64,000 bases of DNA from Vibrio sp. HI00D65 (GCF_001635455.1 NZ_LWEH01000255.1:1-64000); one strand, 5' to 3'; counted from the first letter of the stretch, positions 6,884-20,079 are shown. The notes: a model not told the origin generated them from the letters alone. Made by a program: numbers and translations.

Positions 6884-9106
6884 ATGGTTGCGGTACGAAG
6901 CGCACATTTAAACCCAAGCGAACAGTTTGAGCTAGAAAGTTGGATTGCGTCATTAAAACAAGACGCAAAAACCTCGAATAAACTGAACAAAGTTTACCGT
7001 CACTGTGAAGAGCTATTAAAAGATCACGAGCAAGCATCACTCTTGCTATGGCGTGGACGTGAGATGATTGAAATCTTGGTTACGCTGTCGATGGATCGTG
7101 CAACATTAGTCGCCGCACAACTCTTCCCAGTGGTATCAAGTGGCGTGTTTGAGCGCGAAGCCTTCGAAGAAAGCTACGGCAAAGAAATTGTTAAGCTGAT
7201 TGACGGCGTTGAAGAAATGGCGGCCTTGGGCCAGCTAAACGTAACCCTTGAAGGAAGTGCTGCCTCGGGTCAGGTTGATAACGTTCGACGCATGCTATTG
7301 GCCATGGTTGATGATTTCCGCTGCGTAGTTATCAAACTTGCAGAGCGAATCTGTAACCTCATCGAGGTGAAAAAGGCCCCTGATGCTGTGCGCCGAGCGG
7401 CAGCAAAAGAGTGTACTAACATCTACGCACCACTGGCCAACCGTTTAGGTATTGGTCAACTTAAGTGGGAAATCGAAGATTACGCCTTCCGCTATCAGCA
7501 GCCAGACACTTATAAGCAAATTGCCAAACAGCTTTCTGAGCGCCGTATCGTTCGTGAACAATACATCACAGACTTCGTTGATGACTTAACTGCAGAAATG
7601 CAGCGTTCAAACATCAACGCTGAAGTGAGCGGTCGACCAAAACATATCTACAGTATCTGGCGCAAAATGCAGAAGAAAGGCTTGGCCTTTGATGAGCTTT
7701 TTGACGTGCGAGCGGTACGTATCATCGCTGACCAGCTACAAGACTGCTACGCTGGTCTTGGGGTTGTGCACACCAAATACAAACACCTACCGAGCGAATT
7801 TGATGACTATGTGGCGAACCCTAAGCCAAATGGTTACCAGTCGATTCATACCGTAGTCCTTGGTCCTGAAGGCAAGACTATTGAGATTCAGATCCGTACT
7901 AAGCAGATGCACGAAGACTCTGAGCTTGGTGTGGCGGCGCACTGGAAGTACAAAGAGGGCTCTTCTGGTGGTCGTAGTGGCTACGATGAAAAAATCACTT
8001 GGTTGCGTAAACTTATCGACTGGCAAGAAGAGATGTCGGACTCCGGTGAGATGCTGGATGAAGTACGTAGTCAAGTCTTCGATGACCGTGTATACGCATT
8101 TACCCCACGTGGTGACGTGGTCGACTTACCGATGGGCGCAACCCCGTTGGACTTCGCTTACCACATCCACTCAATGGTCGGACACCGCTGTATCGGTGCT
8201 AAAGTAGCGGGACGTATCGTACCGTTCACTCATAAACTATCGATGGGCGATCAAGTTGAGATCATTACGCAGAAAGAGCCGAACCCGTCTCGTGATTGGC
8301 TAAACCCAACTACAGGTTTTGTTCACTCTGGTCGTGCTCGAGCTAAGATTAACGCTTGGTTCCGCGCACAAAGCCGTGAGAAAAACCTAGAAGCGGGTCG
8401 TGACATCCTGGAAGTAGAGCTAGCGAAAGTAGGCGCAACGCTAAAAGATGCTGATCAATATGCACTAAGACGCTTTAACGTGAATACGCCAGACGAACTC
8501 TACGCAGGTATTGGTAGTGGCGACTTGCGTATTAACCAAGTGGTTAATCACATCAATGCGTTAGTGAATAAGCCAACGGCGGAAGAAGAAGACAAGAAAG
8601 CGCTAGAGAAACTGCTTGAGTCGGAAAGTAAGCCAGCACAGCAGAGTCGTCCTAAGAAAGACGCGGTGGTAGTAGAAGGCGTTGATAACCTTATGACGCA
8701 TCTTGCACGCTGTTGTCAGCCGATTCCTGGTGATTTGATTAAAGGCTATATCACTCAAGGACGCGGTATCTCGGTTCACCGTGCCGACTGTGAGCAGTTG
8801 AGTGAACTAAGCCTGCACGCACCAGAGCGTATCATTGATACCGTTTGGGGTAATGGCTTTGTCGGTTCTTACATCCTTACGCTGCGTGTTGAAGCTCTAG
8901 AGCGTAATGGCTTGTTAAAAGACATCACCTCACTGTTCTCTAACGAGAAGATCAGCGTGACGACAATGAAGAGCCGTATCGATTACAAGCGTCAGCTATC
9001 GGTAATGGATTTTGATTTAGAAGTGACTAATATTGAGATTCTGAGTCGAGTGACGAGCCGAGTCGAGCAGATCAAAGATGTAATGAGCGTCAAGAGACTG
9101 GGATGA
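6884..9106 (+). CDS. relA: GTP pyrophosphokinase RelA ((p)ppGpp synthetase I)
   Basis: Ribosome-associated enzyme that makes (p)ppGpp from GTP/GDP and ATP when uncharged tRNA enters the A site. The 740-aa protein has an N-terminal HD region without the HD metal pair, so hydrolase activity is lost as in other RelA proteins. The synthetase domain follows (about 240-360) and contains EFDDYV, the ExDD motif typical of monofunctional RelA rather than RxKD of SpoT. A TGS domain is near 405-465, a Cys-Cys region reads RCCQPIPGD, and a C-terminal ACT domain is present. The start ATG follows AGGAAGGCACG. A 7-bp inverted repeat (ACTAACT/AGTTAGT, 6821-6841) lies upstream; its role is unknown. Confidence 0.97.
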   Translation: MVAVRSAHLNPSEQFELESWIASLKQDAKTSNKLNKVYRHCEELLKDHEQASLLLWRGREMIEILVTLSMDRATLVAAQLFPVVSSGVFEREAFEESYGKEIVKLIDGVEEMAALGQLNVTLEGSAASGQVDNVRRMLLAMVDDFRCVVIKLAERICNLIEVKKAPDAVRRAAAKECTNIYAPLANRLGIGQLKWEIEDYAFRYQQPDTYKQIAKQLSERRIVREQYITDFVDDLTAEMQRSNINAEVSGRPKHIYSIWRKMQKKGLAFDELFDVRAVRIIADQLQDCYAGLGVVHTKYKHLPSEFDDYVANPKPNGYQSIHTVVLGPEGKTIEIQIRTKQMHEDSELGVAAHWKYKEGSSGGRSGYDEKITWLRKLIDWQEEMSDSGEMLDEVRSQVFDDRVYAFTPRGDVVDLPMGATPLDFAYHIHSMVGHRCIGAKVAGRIVPFTHKLSMGDQVEIITQKEPNPSRDWLNPTTGFVHSGRARAKINAWFRAQSREKNLEAGRDILEVELAKVGATLKDADQYALRRFNVNTPDELYAGIGSGDLRINQVVNHINALVNKPTAEEEDKKALEKLLESESKPAQQSRPKKDAVVVEGVDNLMTHLARCCQPIPGDLIKGYITQGRGISVHRADCEQLSELSLHAPERIIDTVWGNGFVGSYILTLRVEALERNGLLKDITSLFSNEKISVTTMKSRIDYKRQLSVMDFDLEVTNIEILSRVTSRVEQIKDVMSVKRLG

Positions 9107-9123
9107 TACTTGGTATCATTCTC

Positions 9124-9215
9124 GTCATTCCCTTCAGTGAGTGACGAAGGTGATATGGGATCTCGCCAAGCGGTTTGATACCCCAACTCGCTCACTCTTC
9201 ACTCTTGAGGATGAC
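9124..9215. repeat. Inverted pair of dispersed palindromic repeats
   Basis: A unit starting GTCATTCCCTTCAG and ending GGGATCTC (9124-9164) is followed by a copy in opposite orientation (9176-9215, ending GAGGATGAC). Together they can form a long imperfect stem-loop in the relA-mazG gap. Related units occur at 13571-13670, 13816-13855 and 50850-50888, always between genes. Confidence 0.6.
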
Positions 9216-9225
9216 GAATAAAGAT

Positions 9226-9258
9226 AAAGGTGAGTGGTTTTGGCTGCTCACCTTTTTT
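9226..9258 (+). terminator. Rho-independent terminator of relA
   Basis: The stem GGTGAG (9229-9234) pairs with CTCACC (9247-9252), extended by A/T pairs, and is followed by six T residues. It lies about 120 bp past relA, after the repeat pair and before mazG. Confidence 0.75.
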
Positions 9259-9310
9259 AGTTTTAGAAGACGTTATAAATTTAAAAATCAAAGACAGTAA
9301 TAGGAAGACA

Positions 9311-10111
9311 ATGATGAATCACCCGATTGAACAACTTGAACAGATCATGACTAAGCTGCGCGATCCTAAAGATGGCTGTCCTTGGGATTTAAAACAAAAT
9401 TTTGAAACAATTGTTCCGCATACTATCGAAGAAACCTATGAGGTCGTGGATGCGATCCACAACAAAGACTGGTCGAATCTGCAAGAAGAGCTTGGCGATT
9501 TACTGTTTCAGGTGATTTTTTACAGCCAGTTGGCGAAAGAGCTGGGGCTGTTTGAGTTTTCAGATGTGGTTGATGGCATCAATGAGAAGCTAACCCGCCG
9601 TCACCCTCATGTGTTCTCGGATGCCGAGTTTGCTAGCGACGAAGAAATCAATGCGAACTGGGAAGCGGAAAAAGCCAAAGAAAAGGCACAAGTAGGCAAA
9701 ACTCAAGAAAGTATTCTAGACTCAATACCAAACTCTCTACCTGCGCTTTCACGTGCTACAAAGATTCAAAAGCAGGTAGCGAAATATGGCTTCGATTGGG
9801 ACTCAATTGGCCCAGTTGCAAACAAGGTAATAGAGGAAGTGGATGAGGTGCTGGAAGAGGCGCTTCAAGTGACACCAAACGAGGATTTGGTTGAAGAAGA
9901 GTTGGGTGATTTGCTGTTTGCAACGGTGAATTTGGTGCGACATTTAGGTAAAAACCCTGAGTCGGCGCTCCATAAGGCCAACTTGAAGTTTTCACGTCGC
10001 TTTAAAGGGGTGGAAGAAAAAGTGCGTCAACAAGATAAAAGTTTGACCGATTTTTCACTACAACAGCTTGATTCCATGTGGGATGAGGTAAAAGTAGCGG
10101 AGAAAAGATAA
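9311..10111 (+). CDS. mazG: Nucleoside triphosphate pyrophosphohydrolase MazG
   Basis: Hydrolyses (d)NTPs to NMP and pyrophosphate, cleaning the nucleotide pool, and in E. coli it influences ppGpp levels. The 266-aa protein has two MazG domains. The first (about 10-110) has a typical acidic helix motif, EETYEVVDA followed by [10 protein letters not shown]; the second (about 150-250) repeats it as [10 protein letters not shown] and [10 protein letters not shown]. The frame is open from 9230, but the first 27 codons run through a terminator and do not resemble MazG. ATG at 9311 follows AGGAAGACA and gives the normal MMNHPIEQL start. It follows relA, the usual arrangement. Confidence 0.95.
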   Translation: MMNHPIEQLEQIMTKLRDPKDGCPWDLKQNFETIVPHTIEETYEVVDAIHNKDWSNLQEELGDLLFQVIFYSQLAKELGLFEFSDVVDGINEKLTRRHPHVFSDAEFASDEEINANWEAEKAKEKAQVGKTQESILDSIPNSLPALSRATKIQKQVAKYGFDWDSIGPVANKVIEEVDEVLEEALQVTPNEDLVEEELGDLLFATVNLVRHLGKNPESALHKANLKFSRRFKGVEEKVRQQDKSLTDFSLQQLDSMWDEVKVAEKR

Positions 10112-10161
10112 CCAAAGCTTTTATCATGAATTGATTTGAAGCAAAAAATAAAAAATAGCGG

Positions 10162-10177
10162 TGTGATAGATTTCACG
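10162..10177 (+). promoter_or_regulatory. Predicted CRP site upstream of pyrG
   Basis: TGTGATAGATTTCACG matches the CRP consensus TGTGA-N6-TCACA at 9 of 10 conserved positions. Its centre lies about 43 bp upstream of the transcription start inferred from the adjacent promoter, close to the class II activator position. Confidence 0.5.
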
Positions 10178-11902
<1,725 letters not shown>

Positions 11903-11911
11903 AAGGAATAC

Positions 11912-13281
<1,370 letters not shown>

Positions 13282-13324
13282 TCTCTCTGGTTTTTAAACC
13301 AAAGGAATTGTTAATCTAAGCTTT

Positions 13325-13353
13325 GAATGCCTCGCTAATGCGGGGCATTTTTT
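13325..13353 (+). terminator. Rho-independent terminator of eno
   Basis: A 9-bp stem (ATGCCTCGC/GCGGGGCAT, one G-U pair) with loop TAAT is followed by six T residues, about 45 bp after the eno stop. Confidence 0.9.
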
Positions 13354-13377
13354 GTCTGTAGAAAGTGGTGGGGAGAA

Positions 13378-13570
13378 GGTCCAAGTTCTAAAGCTCCCCC
13401 TTTTTATAACGAACGCGGTCTTTAAAACGTTAAAGTTCAATAATTCCAAGCGAATTGTTAACTTAAAGCTTTTGAAACGCTCTACTTCGGTAGGGTGTTT
13501 TTTATGTTTGTAGAAAAATGGTAGAAATAAGCTCTAGGCTTTAAAGCCCCTCCTTTGATACCTAAAGTTA
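13378..13570 (+). repeat. Decayed tandem copies of the eno 3' end and terminator
   Basis: The segment from about 13228 to 13377 (last 18 codons of eno plus its terminator) is followed head-to-tail by a degenerate second copy (13378-13530). Shared parts include GTTCTAAAGCTCC, a GTTAAAG-TCAATAA block matching the eno stop region, and GAATTGTTAA before the hairpin. A truncated third copy (13531-13570) begins GCTCTAGG and matches the eno source at 17 of its first 20 bases. The period is about 150 bp. The third copy ends where a dispersed palindromic repeat begins. Confidence 0.7.
13475..13503 (+). terminator. Second hairpin, diverged copy of the eno terminator
   Basis: A 9-bp stem (ACGCTCTAC with GTAGGGTGT, containing G-U pairs) is closed by a stable TTCG tetraloop and followed by T residues. 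It sits at the position equivalent to the eno terminator in the second tandem copy. Confidence 0.6.
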
Positions 13571-13670
13571 GTCATTCCCTAGACTGACGAATAAAGAAGT
13601 AGGCAATCTCTTATTTTGCATTTTCCTCAACAGATTCCCAACTCAGTCGTTCCTCCTTCTTCGGAATGAC
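13571..13670. repeat. Inverted pair of dispersed palindromic repeats
   Basis: Forward unit 13571-13610 starts GTCATTCCCTAGACTGACGA. The opposite unit, 13633-13670, ends GGAATGAC. The pair can fold into one long imperfect hairpin. It is the same family as at 9124-9215. Confidence 0.6.
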
Positions 13671-13815
13671 GGGGCATGTGACTTAGGAAAGATGTTTTGT
13701 CTTTGGCTCTTTCGTTGCCGTGGATTGCATCACTTAGCTCCCTTTCTTGAGTATGACGAGAGCATATAGCATTGGGAAGGTAAACATCTTTTGTCTTCTG
13801 TTTTTCGTACTATCC

Positions 13816-13855
13816 GTCATTCTCGAGACCGACGGAGGAGGGCGTCGGGAATCTC
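13816..13855. repeat. Single dispersed palindromic repeat unit
   Basis: It starts GTCATTCTCGAGACCGACGG and ends GGGAATCTC, and belongs to the same family as 13571-13610. The rest of the 13671-13988 gap holds no gene that I can see. Confidence 0.55.
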
Positions 13856-13988
13856 ATCACTGGTTCCCAACGACAATAATTCCCCGACTTATTGATTCCC
13901 TGACACCACATATCTCGCACCAATAAGCTCATTATGGTATATATGTGCCTTATTCTAGTTCCTTCTTTTTCAACCGGCGAAAGGTGTT

Positions 13989-14270
13989 ATGCGAATTTTT
14001 GCTTTAGTACTGCTCATAGTGTTTGGCTGGCTACAACACACATTGTGGCTCGGTAAAAATGGTATCTCTGATTACTACGGTGTGAACAATGAAATCCAAG
14101 TTCAGCAGCAAGTAAACGAAAAATTAAAAGTTCGAAACGCTGAGATGTTTGCGGAAATCGACGATCTACGCCAAGGTTTAGACGCGATAGAAGAACGTGC
14201 ACGTCATGAGCTTGGCATGGTTAAAGAAGGCGAAACGTTTTATCGCATCATTGGTGAGGAATCCCATTAA
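13989..14270 (+). CDS. ftsB: Cell division protein FtsB
   Basis: Small bitopic divisome protein that joins FtsL and FtsQ at the septum. The 93-aa product has one N-terminal TM helix (about residues 3-20), then a coiled coil (about 30-70) with [21 protein letters not shown], which is the conserved end of the family, and a short tail with FYRI. Length fits FtsB. ATG at 13989 follows AAAGG. Its stop overlaps the ispD start by one base, so translation is likely coupled; the ftsB-ispD-ispF order is standard. Confidence 0.95.
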   Translation: MRIFALVLLIVFGWLQHTLWLGKNGISDYYGVNNEIQVQQQVNEKLKVRNAEMFAEIDDLRQGLDAIEERARHELGMVKEGETFYRIIGEESH

Positions 14271-14971
14271 TGTTGACTCAACCTCAAAGCGTGATTGCCG
14301 TTGTCCCTGCGGCGGGCGTTGGTAGCCGAATGAAGGCCGACCGTCCGAAGCAATATCTTACGATCAATGGTAAAACGATTTTAGAGCATACCGTTGAGAA
14401 GCTCCTAGCTCACCCGCAAGTCTCTCAAATTGTAGTCGCAATCAGTGATGATGACCCATACTACCCAGAGCTACCCCTTACTCAGAATCTACAAGTGATT
14501 CGAGTCGTTGGTGGAAGTGAAAGAGCGGATTCCGTTCTTTCTGCTTTAGATTACATCGAAAAGCAACAGCTCGGTGGTTGGGTGATGGTGCATGACGCAG
14601 CAAGACCTTGTGTTCAGCTAAGTGATATCGACAAGTTAATCTCGACAGCAATGAGCCATGATGTTGGGGCTATATTGGCAGCCCCAGTTCGAGACACGAT
14701 GAAGCGAGGCGCTCAAGGGCAAATTGATCATACTGTCGAGCGAGCTGATTTGTGGCACGCCCTCACACCACAAATGTTCAGAGCTGAACCTCTGTGGAAT
14801 GTATTGAGCGAAGCGCTGCAACAAGGAGTTTCGATTACCGATGAAGCCTCTGCTTTTGAATGGAAAGGCTTCTCGCCCGCTTTAGTCGCCGGGCGTTCAG
14901 ATAATTTTAAGATTACTCAGCCTGAAGATTTAGCGCTCGCTGAGTTCTATTTAAGTCAGAATAAGGAATAA
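14270..14971 (+). CDS. ispD: 2-C-methyl-D-erythritol 4-phosphate cytidylyltransferase
   Basis: Third step of the MEP isoprenoid pathway, joining MEP to CTP to give CDP-ME. The 233-aa protein shows the nucleotide-binding signature [17 protein letters not shown] near residues 14-30 and the second conserved motif VHDAARPC near residue 105, plus an ITDEAS motif. Length is normal. It overlaps ftsB and ispF by one base at each end (stop and start codons share a base), showing a tightly coupled operon. Confidence 0.96.
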   Translation: MLTQPQSVIAVVPAAGVGSRMKADRPKQYLTINGKTILEHTVEKLLAHPQVSQIVVAISDDDPYYPELPLTQNLQVIRVVGGSERADSVLSALDYIEKQQLGGWVMVHDAARPCVQLSDIDKLISTAMSHDVGAILAAPVRDTMKRGAQGQIDHTVERADLWHALTPQMFRAEPLWNVLSEALQQGVSITDEASAFEWKGFSPALVAGRSDNFKITQPEDLALAEFYLSQNKE

Positions 14972-15453
14972 TGATGATTCGTATTGGCCATGGCTTTGAT
15001 GTACATAAGTTTGGTGGTAAAGGCCCGGTAATTATCGGTGGTGTGAGCATCCCCTATGAACAAGGTCTTATCGCACACTCAGATGGCGATGTTGCTCTTC
15101 ATGCCTTGTGTGACGCGCTGTTAGGAGCGATCGCCGCAGGTGATATAGGTCGTCATTTCCCTGATACTGACGATGAGTGGAAAGGCGCGGATAGCCGTGA
15201 GCTATTGAAAGACGTGTACCGTCGAGTCAAAGAGCAAGGCTATGTGATTGGCAATGCCGATATTACTATCATGGCGCAAGCGCCTAAAATGGCGCCTCAT
15301 ATAGACTCTATGTGCCAAGCCATTGCACAAGATTTAGAAACCAGCATCAGCAATGTGAACGTAAAAGCAACGACAACAGAGCGTTTAGGCTTTACGGGTC
15401 GCAAAGAGGGCATCGCATGTGAAGCGGTGGTCCTAATTACCAAAAGTGCATAA
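14971..15453 (+). CDS. ispF: 2-C-methyl-D-erythritol 2,4-cyclodiphosphate synthase
   Basis: Cyclises CDP-ME 2-phosphate to ME-cyclodiphosphate with loss of CMP, two steps after IspD. The 160-aa protein has the zinc-binding [10 protein letters not shown] motif near the start and [18 protein letters not shown] near residues 36-53; [13 protein letters not shown] near the end matches the family. Two ATG codons lie in tandem (14971 and 14974), and the first overlaps the ispD stop. It acts as a trimer in the cytoplasm. Confidence 0.96.
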   Translation: MMIRIGHGFDVHKFGGKGPVIIGGVSIPYEQGLIAHSDGDVALHALCDALLGAIAAGDIGRHFPDTDDEWKGADSRELLKDVYRRVKEQGYVIGNADITIMAQAPKMAPHIDSMCQAIAQDLETSISNVNVKATTTERLGFTGRKEGIACEAVVLITKSA

Positions 15454-15475
15454 GCACCAACACGAAAAGAACAGC

Positions 15476-16522
15476 ATGTCAGATATTTTATCTTCATTGG
15501 CTTATCTAAACGGTAAACCAACTGCGAAAGCAAAACTAAAAGCGAAAGCTGAACACTTTGTCGTTATCGAAGATTTGGGTTTTGAGTTTACGGGTGAAGG
15601 CGAACACTTAATGGTGCGCATTCGTAAAACAGGTGAAAACACGAGTTTCGTAGCCAATGAGTTGGCTAAAGCCTGTGGCGTTAAGTCGAAAGACGTAAGT
15701 TGGGCTGGCTTGAAAGACCGTCACGCAGTGACCGAGCAGTGGTTGAGCGTACACCTACCTAAAGGTGAGCCTGACTTTTCAGCGTTCTTAGCACAGTACC
15801 CAAGCATCGAAATTATTGCGACAGCGCGACACAACAAAAAGTTGCGTCCGGGTGATTTAATTGGCAACCAATTCGAGTTGACCTTGTCTGAAGTAACAGA
15901 TTGCGATGATGTCGTAAAACGTTTAGAAAAAGTCGCTCAAGTGGGTGTACCAAACTACTTTGGTGCTCAGCGTTTTGGTAACGAAGGTAATAACTTGTCT
16001 GAAGCTCGTCGTTGGGGTCGTGATAATGTTCGTACTCGTAATCAGAACAAACGTAGCTTATACCTCTCGGCTGCTCGTTCATGGATTTACAACCTAATCC
16101 TTTCTGACCGTATTGAACAAGATGTGTTTGCATCGGTATTGGTTGGCGATATCGTCGTTAAAGATGGCGCTCAACTAACGGTGACTGCTGACAACCTTGA
16201 AGCTGTAAGCCAAGATGTTGCGAATGGTACTGCATTGGTGACGGTTGCTTTGGCCGGTGACAACACTTTGCCAACTACTGATGAGCCTCAAGTTTTAGAA
16301 CAGAAACACCTTGATGCTGAACCGGATCTGATGGCTCTGATTCGTGGTAACCGTATGCGCCATGACCGCCGTGAAGCGTCTCTGAAACCTACTGATCTAA
16401 CGTGGGAAGTGAGTGAAGATAATGTCACTCTGAAGTTCTCTCTTGATGCTGGCTGCTTTGCAACAGCTATCGTTCGTGAATTAGTCGAAGAAGTACACGT
16501 AGAGAGAAGCTACGAGCAGTAA
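15476..16522 (+). CDS. truD: tRNA pseudouridine(13) synthase TruD
   Basis: Converts uridine 13 to pseudouridine in tRNA-Glu. The 348-aa protein has the TruD signature: catalytic Asp in SWAGLKDRHAVTEQW (near residue 80), EDLGFEFTGEGEH near the N-terminus, and PNYFGAQRFG in the middle. The frame is open from 15446, overlapping ispF, but ATG at 15476 gives MSDILSSLAYLNGKP, which aligns with known TruD starts. It is part of the ispDF-truD-surE-pcm operon, the common arrangement in this class. Confidence 0.95.
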   Translation: MSDILSSLAYLNGKPTAKAKLKAKAEHFVVIEDLGFEFTGEGEHLMVRIRKTGENTSFVANELAKACGVKSKDVSWAGLKDRHAVTEQWLSVHLPKGEPDFSAFLAQYPSIEIIATARHNKKLRPGDLIGNQFELTLSEVTDCDDVVKRLEKVAQVGVPNYFGAQRFGNEGNNLSEARRWGRDNVRTRNQNKRSLYLSAARSWIYNLILSDRIEQDVFASVLVGDIVVKDGAQLTVTADNLEAVSQDVANGTALVTVALAGDNTLPTTDEPQVLEQKHLDAEPDLMALIRGNRMRHDRREASLKPTDLTWEVSEDNVTLKFSLDAGCFATAIVRELVEEVHVERSYEQ

Positions 16523-16599
16523 TGACTCTGCCTGGCACTAAGTGACTTAGTATCGTAATTTAAGCCACTTAGCACTTGAATATGAAGAAAGGATACAGA

Positions 16600-17343
16600 A
16601 TGAAGATTTTACTCAGCAACGATGATGGTGTGCATGCTCAAGGTATTCATGAGCTAGCAGATGAACTACGTGATCTTGCTGAAGTTATCATTGTAGCCCC
16701 TGACCGTAATCGTTCAGGCGCTTCAAATTCATTAACTTTAGAACAGCCTTTACGTGTTCAAGATATTGCTGAAAATACCTATTCGGTACAGGGAACACCG
16801 ACCGATTGTGTGCATTTCGCATTAAATGAACTGCTAAAGGATGATATGCCTGACCTAGTATTAACGGGCATTAACCATGGTGCAAACCTTGGTGATGACG
16901 TGTTGTACTCAGGTACAGTCGCAGCAGCAATGGAAGGACACTTTCTAGGTGTTCAATCGGTGGCATTTTCTCTGGTTGGTAAAAAACATTTTAAGACAGC
17001 GGCAGTGATTGCTCGTCGTATTGTCGAACAACATTTAGCAAAACCAATCCCAACCAACCGCCTGTTAAACGTCAATGTGCCGGATCTCCCTTTAGAAGAT
17101 CTATCAGGGACTCAGGTTACTCGCCTTGGCGCACGTCATCATGCTGAAGATATGATCAAGCAAAAAGACCCTCGTGGTCATGATATTTATTGGCTTGGTC
17201 CTCCAGGCAAAGAGCAAGATGCGGGCGAAGGTACCGATTTCTATGCGATTGAGCATGGCTTTGTGTCGGTAACGCCTCTGCAGGTAGATCTGACAGCACA
17301 TGAGTCTTTAGGCGCTATGACAACATGGTTAGGAGAGAAGTAA
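16600..17343 (+). CDS. surE: 5'/3'-nucleotidase SurE
   Basis: Metal-dependent phosphatase acting on nucleoside monophosphates, linked to stationary-phase survival. The 247-aa protein begins [16 protein letters not shown] with the acidic metal ligands, and has [11 protein letters not shown] and [18 protein letters not shown], all family hallmarks. The frame opens at 16576, but ATG at 16600 after AAAGGATACAG fits the family start. Its TAA is directly followed by the GTG of pcm, so the two are translationally linked. Confidence 0.96.
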   Translation: MKILLSNDDGVHAQGIHELADELRDLAEVIIVAPDRNRSGASNSLTLEQPLRVQDIAENTYSVQGTPTDCVHFALNELLKDDMPDLVLTGINHGANLGDDVLYSGTVAAAMEGHFLGVQSVAFSLVGKKHFKTAAVIARRIVEQHLAKPIPTNRLLNVNVPDLPLEDLSGTQVTRLGARHHAEDMIKQKDPRGHDIYWLGPPGKEQDAGEGTDFYAIEHGFVSVTPLQVDLTAHESLGAMTTWLGEK

Positions 17344-17970
17344 GTGAGTAATCCACAAGCAGAGCGCTTAATTACTTTTCTGATTGAAAGTGGCATCCGA
17401 GACCAAAAAGTATTGGATGCGATTTACCAACTGCCAAGAGAGAGTTTTTTGTCTCAGGCTATGTATCATCAGGCTTATGACAATAATGCACTGCCTATCG
17501 GGCAAGGGCAGACCATCTCGCAACCGTATATTGTTGCTAAAATGACAGAATTACTCGAGCTGCAACAAGATAGCCGAGTTTTGGAAATTGGAACTGGTTC
17601 TGGCTACCAAACTGCTGTTTTAGCTCAACTTGTTGATCATGTTTATTCGGTTGAAAGGATAAAGTCGCTACAATGGGACGCTAAGCGTCGGTTAAAGCAG
17701 CTCGATTTTTATAATATTTCAACCAAACATGGTGATGGCTGGCAAGGTTGGTCCTCTAAAGGGCCTTTTGATGCGATCATCGTAACCGCTGCTGCAGAGT
17801 ATATTCCTCAAGCACTTTTGCAACAGCTGATAGATGGCGGTCGTCTATTAATTCCGGTTGGTGATGACGAACAACAGTTATTGAAGATCGTGCGTCATGG
17901 TGATGAGTTTTTATCGAGTGTCATCGAGATGGTGCGATTTGTACCTCTGGTTCCTGGTGAGCTAGCTTAA
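17344..17970 (+). CDS. pcm: Protein-L-isoaspartate O-methyltransferase
   Basis: Repairs isoaspartyl residues in aged proteins using SAM. The 208-aa protein has the SAM-binding motif [16 protein letters not shown] near residue 80, the family motif [13 protein letters not shown] near residues 55-67, and [13 protein letters not shown]. It starts with GTG immediately after the surE stop, with no intergenic base. The surE-pcm-nlpD-rpoS order is highly conserved and suits a stationary-phase role. Confidence 0.96.
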   Translation: MSNPQAERLITFLIESGIRDQKVLDAIYQLPRESFLSQAMYHQAYDNNALPIGQGQTISQPYIVAKMTELLELQQDSRVLEIGTGSGYQTAVLAQLVDHVYSVERIKSLQWDAKRRLKQLDFYNISTKHGDGWQGWSSKGPFDAIIVTAAAEYIPQALLQQLIDGGRLLIPVGDDEQQLLKIVRHGDEFLSSVIEMVRFVPLVPGELA

Positions 17971-18004
17971 TAAAAGACTTATGGTGTAGGTGGATAGAGA
18001 GTCG

Positions 18005-18919
18005 ATGCGTTCGAAGTTGTTAAAAGGAAGCTCCTTACTGCTTAGCTGTGCACTTGTTGGGTGTACAGCGAGTATGCCTGCGCCAGTTTCAAGCCTAAGT
18101 AAAAACTACTCATCGATTGATCGCGGTAGCTATCGTGGCAGTTACTACGAAGTGAAAAAAGGGGATACGCTTTATTTCATCGCGTATGTCACCAATAAAG
18201 ATGTACAAGACCTGATAAGCTATAACAAACTTGCGGCCCCTTATACCATCCACCCGGGGCAGAAGCTTAAGTTGTGGCGTCCTAGCTATAACGCGCCAGC
18301 CTATGGTAAATCAACGGTTGTAGCCGCAGCAGTCGCTGCTCCTGTTGCCGCATCCACAGCATCATTGACGGCAAGTAAACCTAAAGCCACTCCGAAAAAG
18401 AGCAAAAACTCTAAACCTGCGCCAGCTCAAACTACAGCCAAAGTGGCGAAAAAAGATCCACCAAAGAAGGTTGAACAATCTAAATCAAAGGAGTATGTTG
18501 GGTCTAAAGGTAAACAGAATGTTGCACCGTCCACTAAACCAACAAGTGATAAAGTATCCAAGTGGTTATGGCCAACAAAGGGGAGGGTAATTAAGAATTT
18601 CTCTGTAGGCGAACAAGGAAATAAAGGCATAGACATAGCAGGACAGCGAGGTCAGCCAATAGTATCTACTGCAGGAGGAACGGTTGTTTATTCGGGTAAT
18701 GCATTACGAGGCTACGGCAATCTAGTGATTGTGAAGCATAATGATAATTACTTAAGTGCATACGCGCATAACGACCGACTATTAGTATCTGAAGGGCAAA
18801 GTGTGAAACCAGGGCAGAAGATTGCAACAATGGGAAGCTCTGGAGCCAGCAGTGTTAGGCTGCACTTTGAGATTCGTTACCAAGGTAAATCCGTCAATCC
18901 AAAACGATATTTACCTTAA
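18005..18919 (+). CDS. nlpD: NlpD, murein hydrolase activator lipoprotein
   Basis: Outer-membrane lipoprotein that activates amidase AmiC during septal splitting. From ATG 18005 (304 aa) a signal peptide ends at the lipobox LVGC. A LysM domain follows (YEVKKGDTLYFIAY onward, about residues 45-90), then a low-complexity Ala/Lys/Pro linker, and a C-terminal LytM/M23 domain (about 190-304). The M23 domain appears degenerate, as in NlpD activators. A GTG at 17990 in frame would add five residues but lacks a good ribosome site. In other gammaproteobacteria the main rpoS promoter lies inside nlpD, so it probably does here. Confidence 0.9.
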   Translation: MRSKLLKGSSLLLSCALVGCTASMPAPVSSLSKNYSSIDRGSYRGSYYEVKKGDTLYFIAYVTNKDVQDLISYNKLAAPYTIHPGQKLKLWRPSYNAPAYGKSTVVAAAVAAPVAASTASLTASKPKATPKKSKNSKPAPAQTTAKVAKKDPPKKVEQSKSKEYVGSKGKQNVAPSTKPTSDKVSKWLWPTKGRVIKNFSVGEQGNKGIDIAGQRGQPIVSTAGGTVVYSGNALRGYGNLVIVKHNDNYLSAYAHNDRLLVSEGQSVKPGQKIATMGSSGASSVRLHFEIRYQGKSVNPKRYLP

Positions 18920-19017
18920 ATACAGTACCCACTAATCACGTATTGTATTGAGTGACATAGTCATTTAGCGACATATGAAGTTGTAATGTCATGCTAATTT
19001 CGCCAGGGGGAGGCGTT

Positions 19018-19998
19018 ATGAGTATAAGCAATGCAGAAATCAAAGAAGAGTTCGATCTTGACCAAGTAACCACGGAACCGGAAACACTTGAACAAGAGAA
19101 GCGAACTGCTACCAAGAAAGCCGAAGTTAAAGAAGAAACAGAAGTTACTTCCAAGAGTTTAGATGCGACGCAACTGTATCTAGGCGAAATCGGTTTCTCA
19201 CCACTACTAACCGCAGAAGAAGAGGTGCTCTACGCACGTCGAGCTCTACGCGGTGATGAAGCAGCACGCAAACGCATGATCGAAAGTAACCTGCGTTTGG
19301 TAGTTAAAATTTCTCGCCGTTATAGCAACCGTGGTCTAGCACTTCTTGATTTAATCGAAGAAGGTAACTTAGGTTTGATTCGCGCCGTAGAGAAGTTTGA
19401 CCCAGAGCGTGGCTTCCGTTTTTCTACTTACGCAACATGGTGGATTCGTCAGACCATCGAGCGTGCTTTGATGAATCAGACTCGCACTATCCGTTTGCCA
19501 ATTCATGTTGTTAAAGAGCTGAACATCTATCTGCGTACTGCAAGAGAACTATCACAGAAACTTGACCATGAACCAACAGCGGAAGAGATTGCTTCTAAGC
19601 TTGATAAACCTGTTGGTGACGTAAGTAAGATGCTTCGTCTAAACGAAAGAGTGAGCTCGGTAGATACGCCAATTGGTGGTGATGGTGAGAAAGCACTACT
19701 GGACATTATTCCAGATGTGAACAACTCAGATCCTGAGGTTTCGACTCAAGATAGTGATATCAAAAACTCACTGATCTTCTGGCTTGATGAGCTGAATCCT
19801 AAGCAGAAAGAGGTGCTTGCACGTCGGTTTGGCCTACTAGGCTATGAACCGTCAACGCTAGAAGAAGTTGGTCGTGAAATCAGCCTAACTCGTGAACGCG
19901 TTCGTCAAATCCAAGTTGAAGGTCTTCGTCGTCTACGTGAGATCCTTATCAAGCAAGGTTTGAACATGGAAAACCTGTTCAACGTTGAAAACGACTAA
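19018..19998 (+). CDS. rpoS: RNA polymerase sigma factor RpoS (sigma-38)
   Basis: Sigma factor of stationary phase and general stress. The 326-aa protein has an acidic N-terminus, region 1.2 with [21 protein letters not shown], and region 2 with [12 protein letters not shown] and [20 protein letters not shown] for -10 recognition. Region 3 is followed by a region 4 helix-turn-helix with [20 protein letters not shown]. The frame is open from 18991, but ATG at 19018 follows a very strong GGGGGAGG and is the accepted start. It follows nlpD and converges on mutS, with a shared terminator. Confidence 0.97.
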   Translation: MSISNAEIKEEFDLDQVTTEPETLEQEKRTATKKAEVKEETEVTSKSLDATQLYLGEIGFSPLLTAEEEVLYARRALRGDEAARKRMIESNLRLVVKISRRYSNRGLALLDLIEEGNLGLIRAVEKFDPERGFRFSTYATWWIRQTIERALMNQTRTIRLPIHVVKELNIYLRTARELSQKLDHEPTAEEIASKLDKPVGDVSKMLRLNERVSSVDTPIGGDGEKALLDIIPDVNNSDPEVSTQDSDIKNSLIFWLDELNPKQKEVLARRFGLLGYEPSTLEEVGREISLTRERVRQIQVEGLRRLREILIKQGLNMENLFNVEND

Positions 19999-20010
19999 AC
20001 GATACCCATT

Positions 20011-20061
20011 AACCTCGATAAAAAAACGCTGACTTAATGTCAGCGTTTTTTTATCGAGGTT
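20011..20061. terminator. Bidirectional terminator between rpoS and mutS
   Basis: A perfect 23-bp inverted repeat with a 5-nt loop (TTAAT) lies between the convergent genes. The stem contains a run of seven A on the left arm and seven T on the right, so each strand has a U-run in the right place and both genes can end here. Confidence 0.92.
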
Positions 20062-20079
20062 AAAGATACTTGCCTTTGA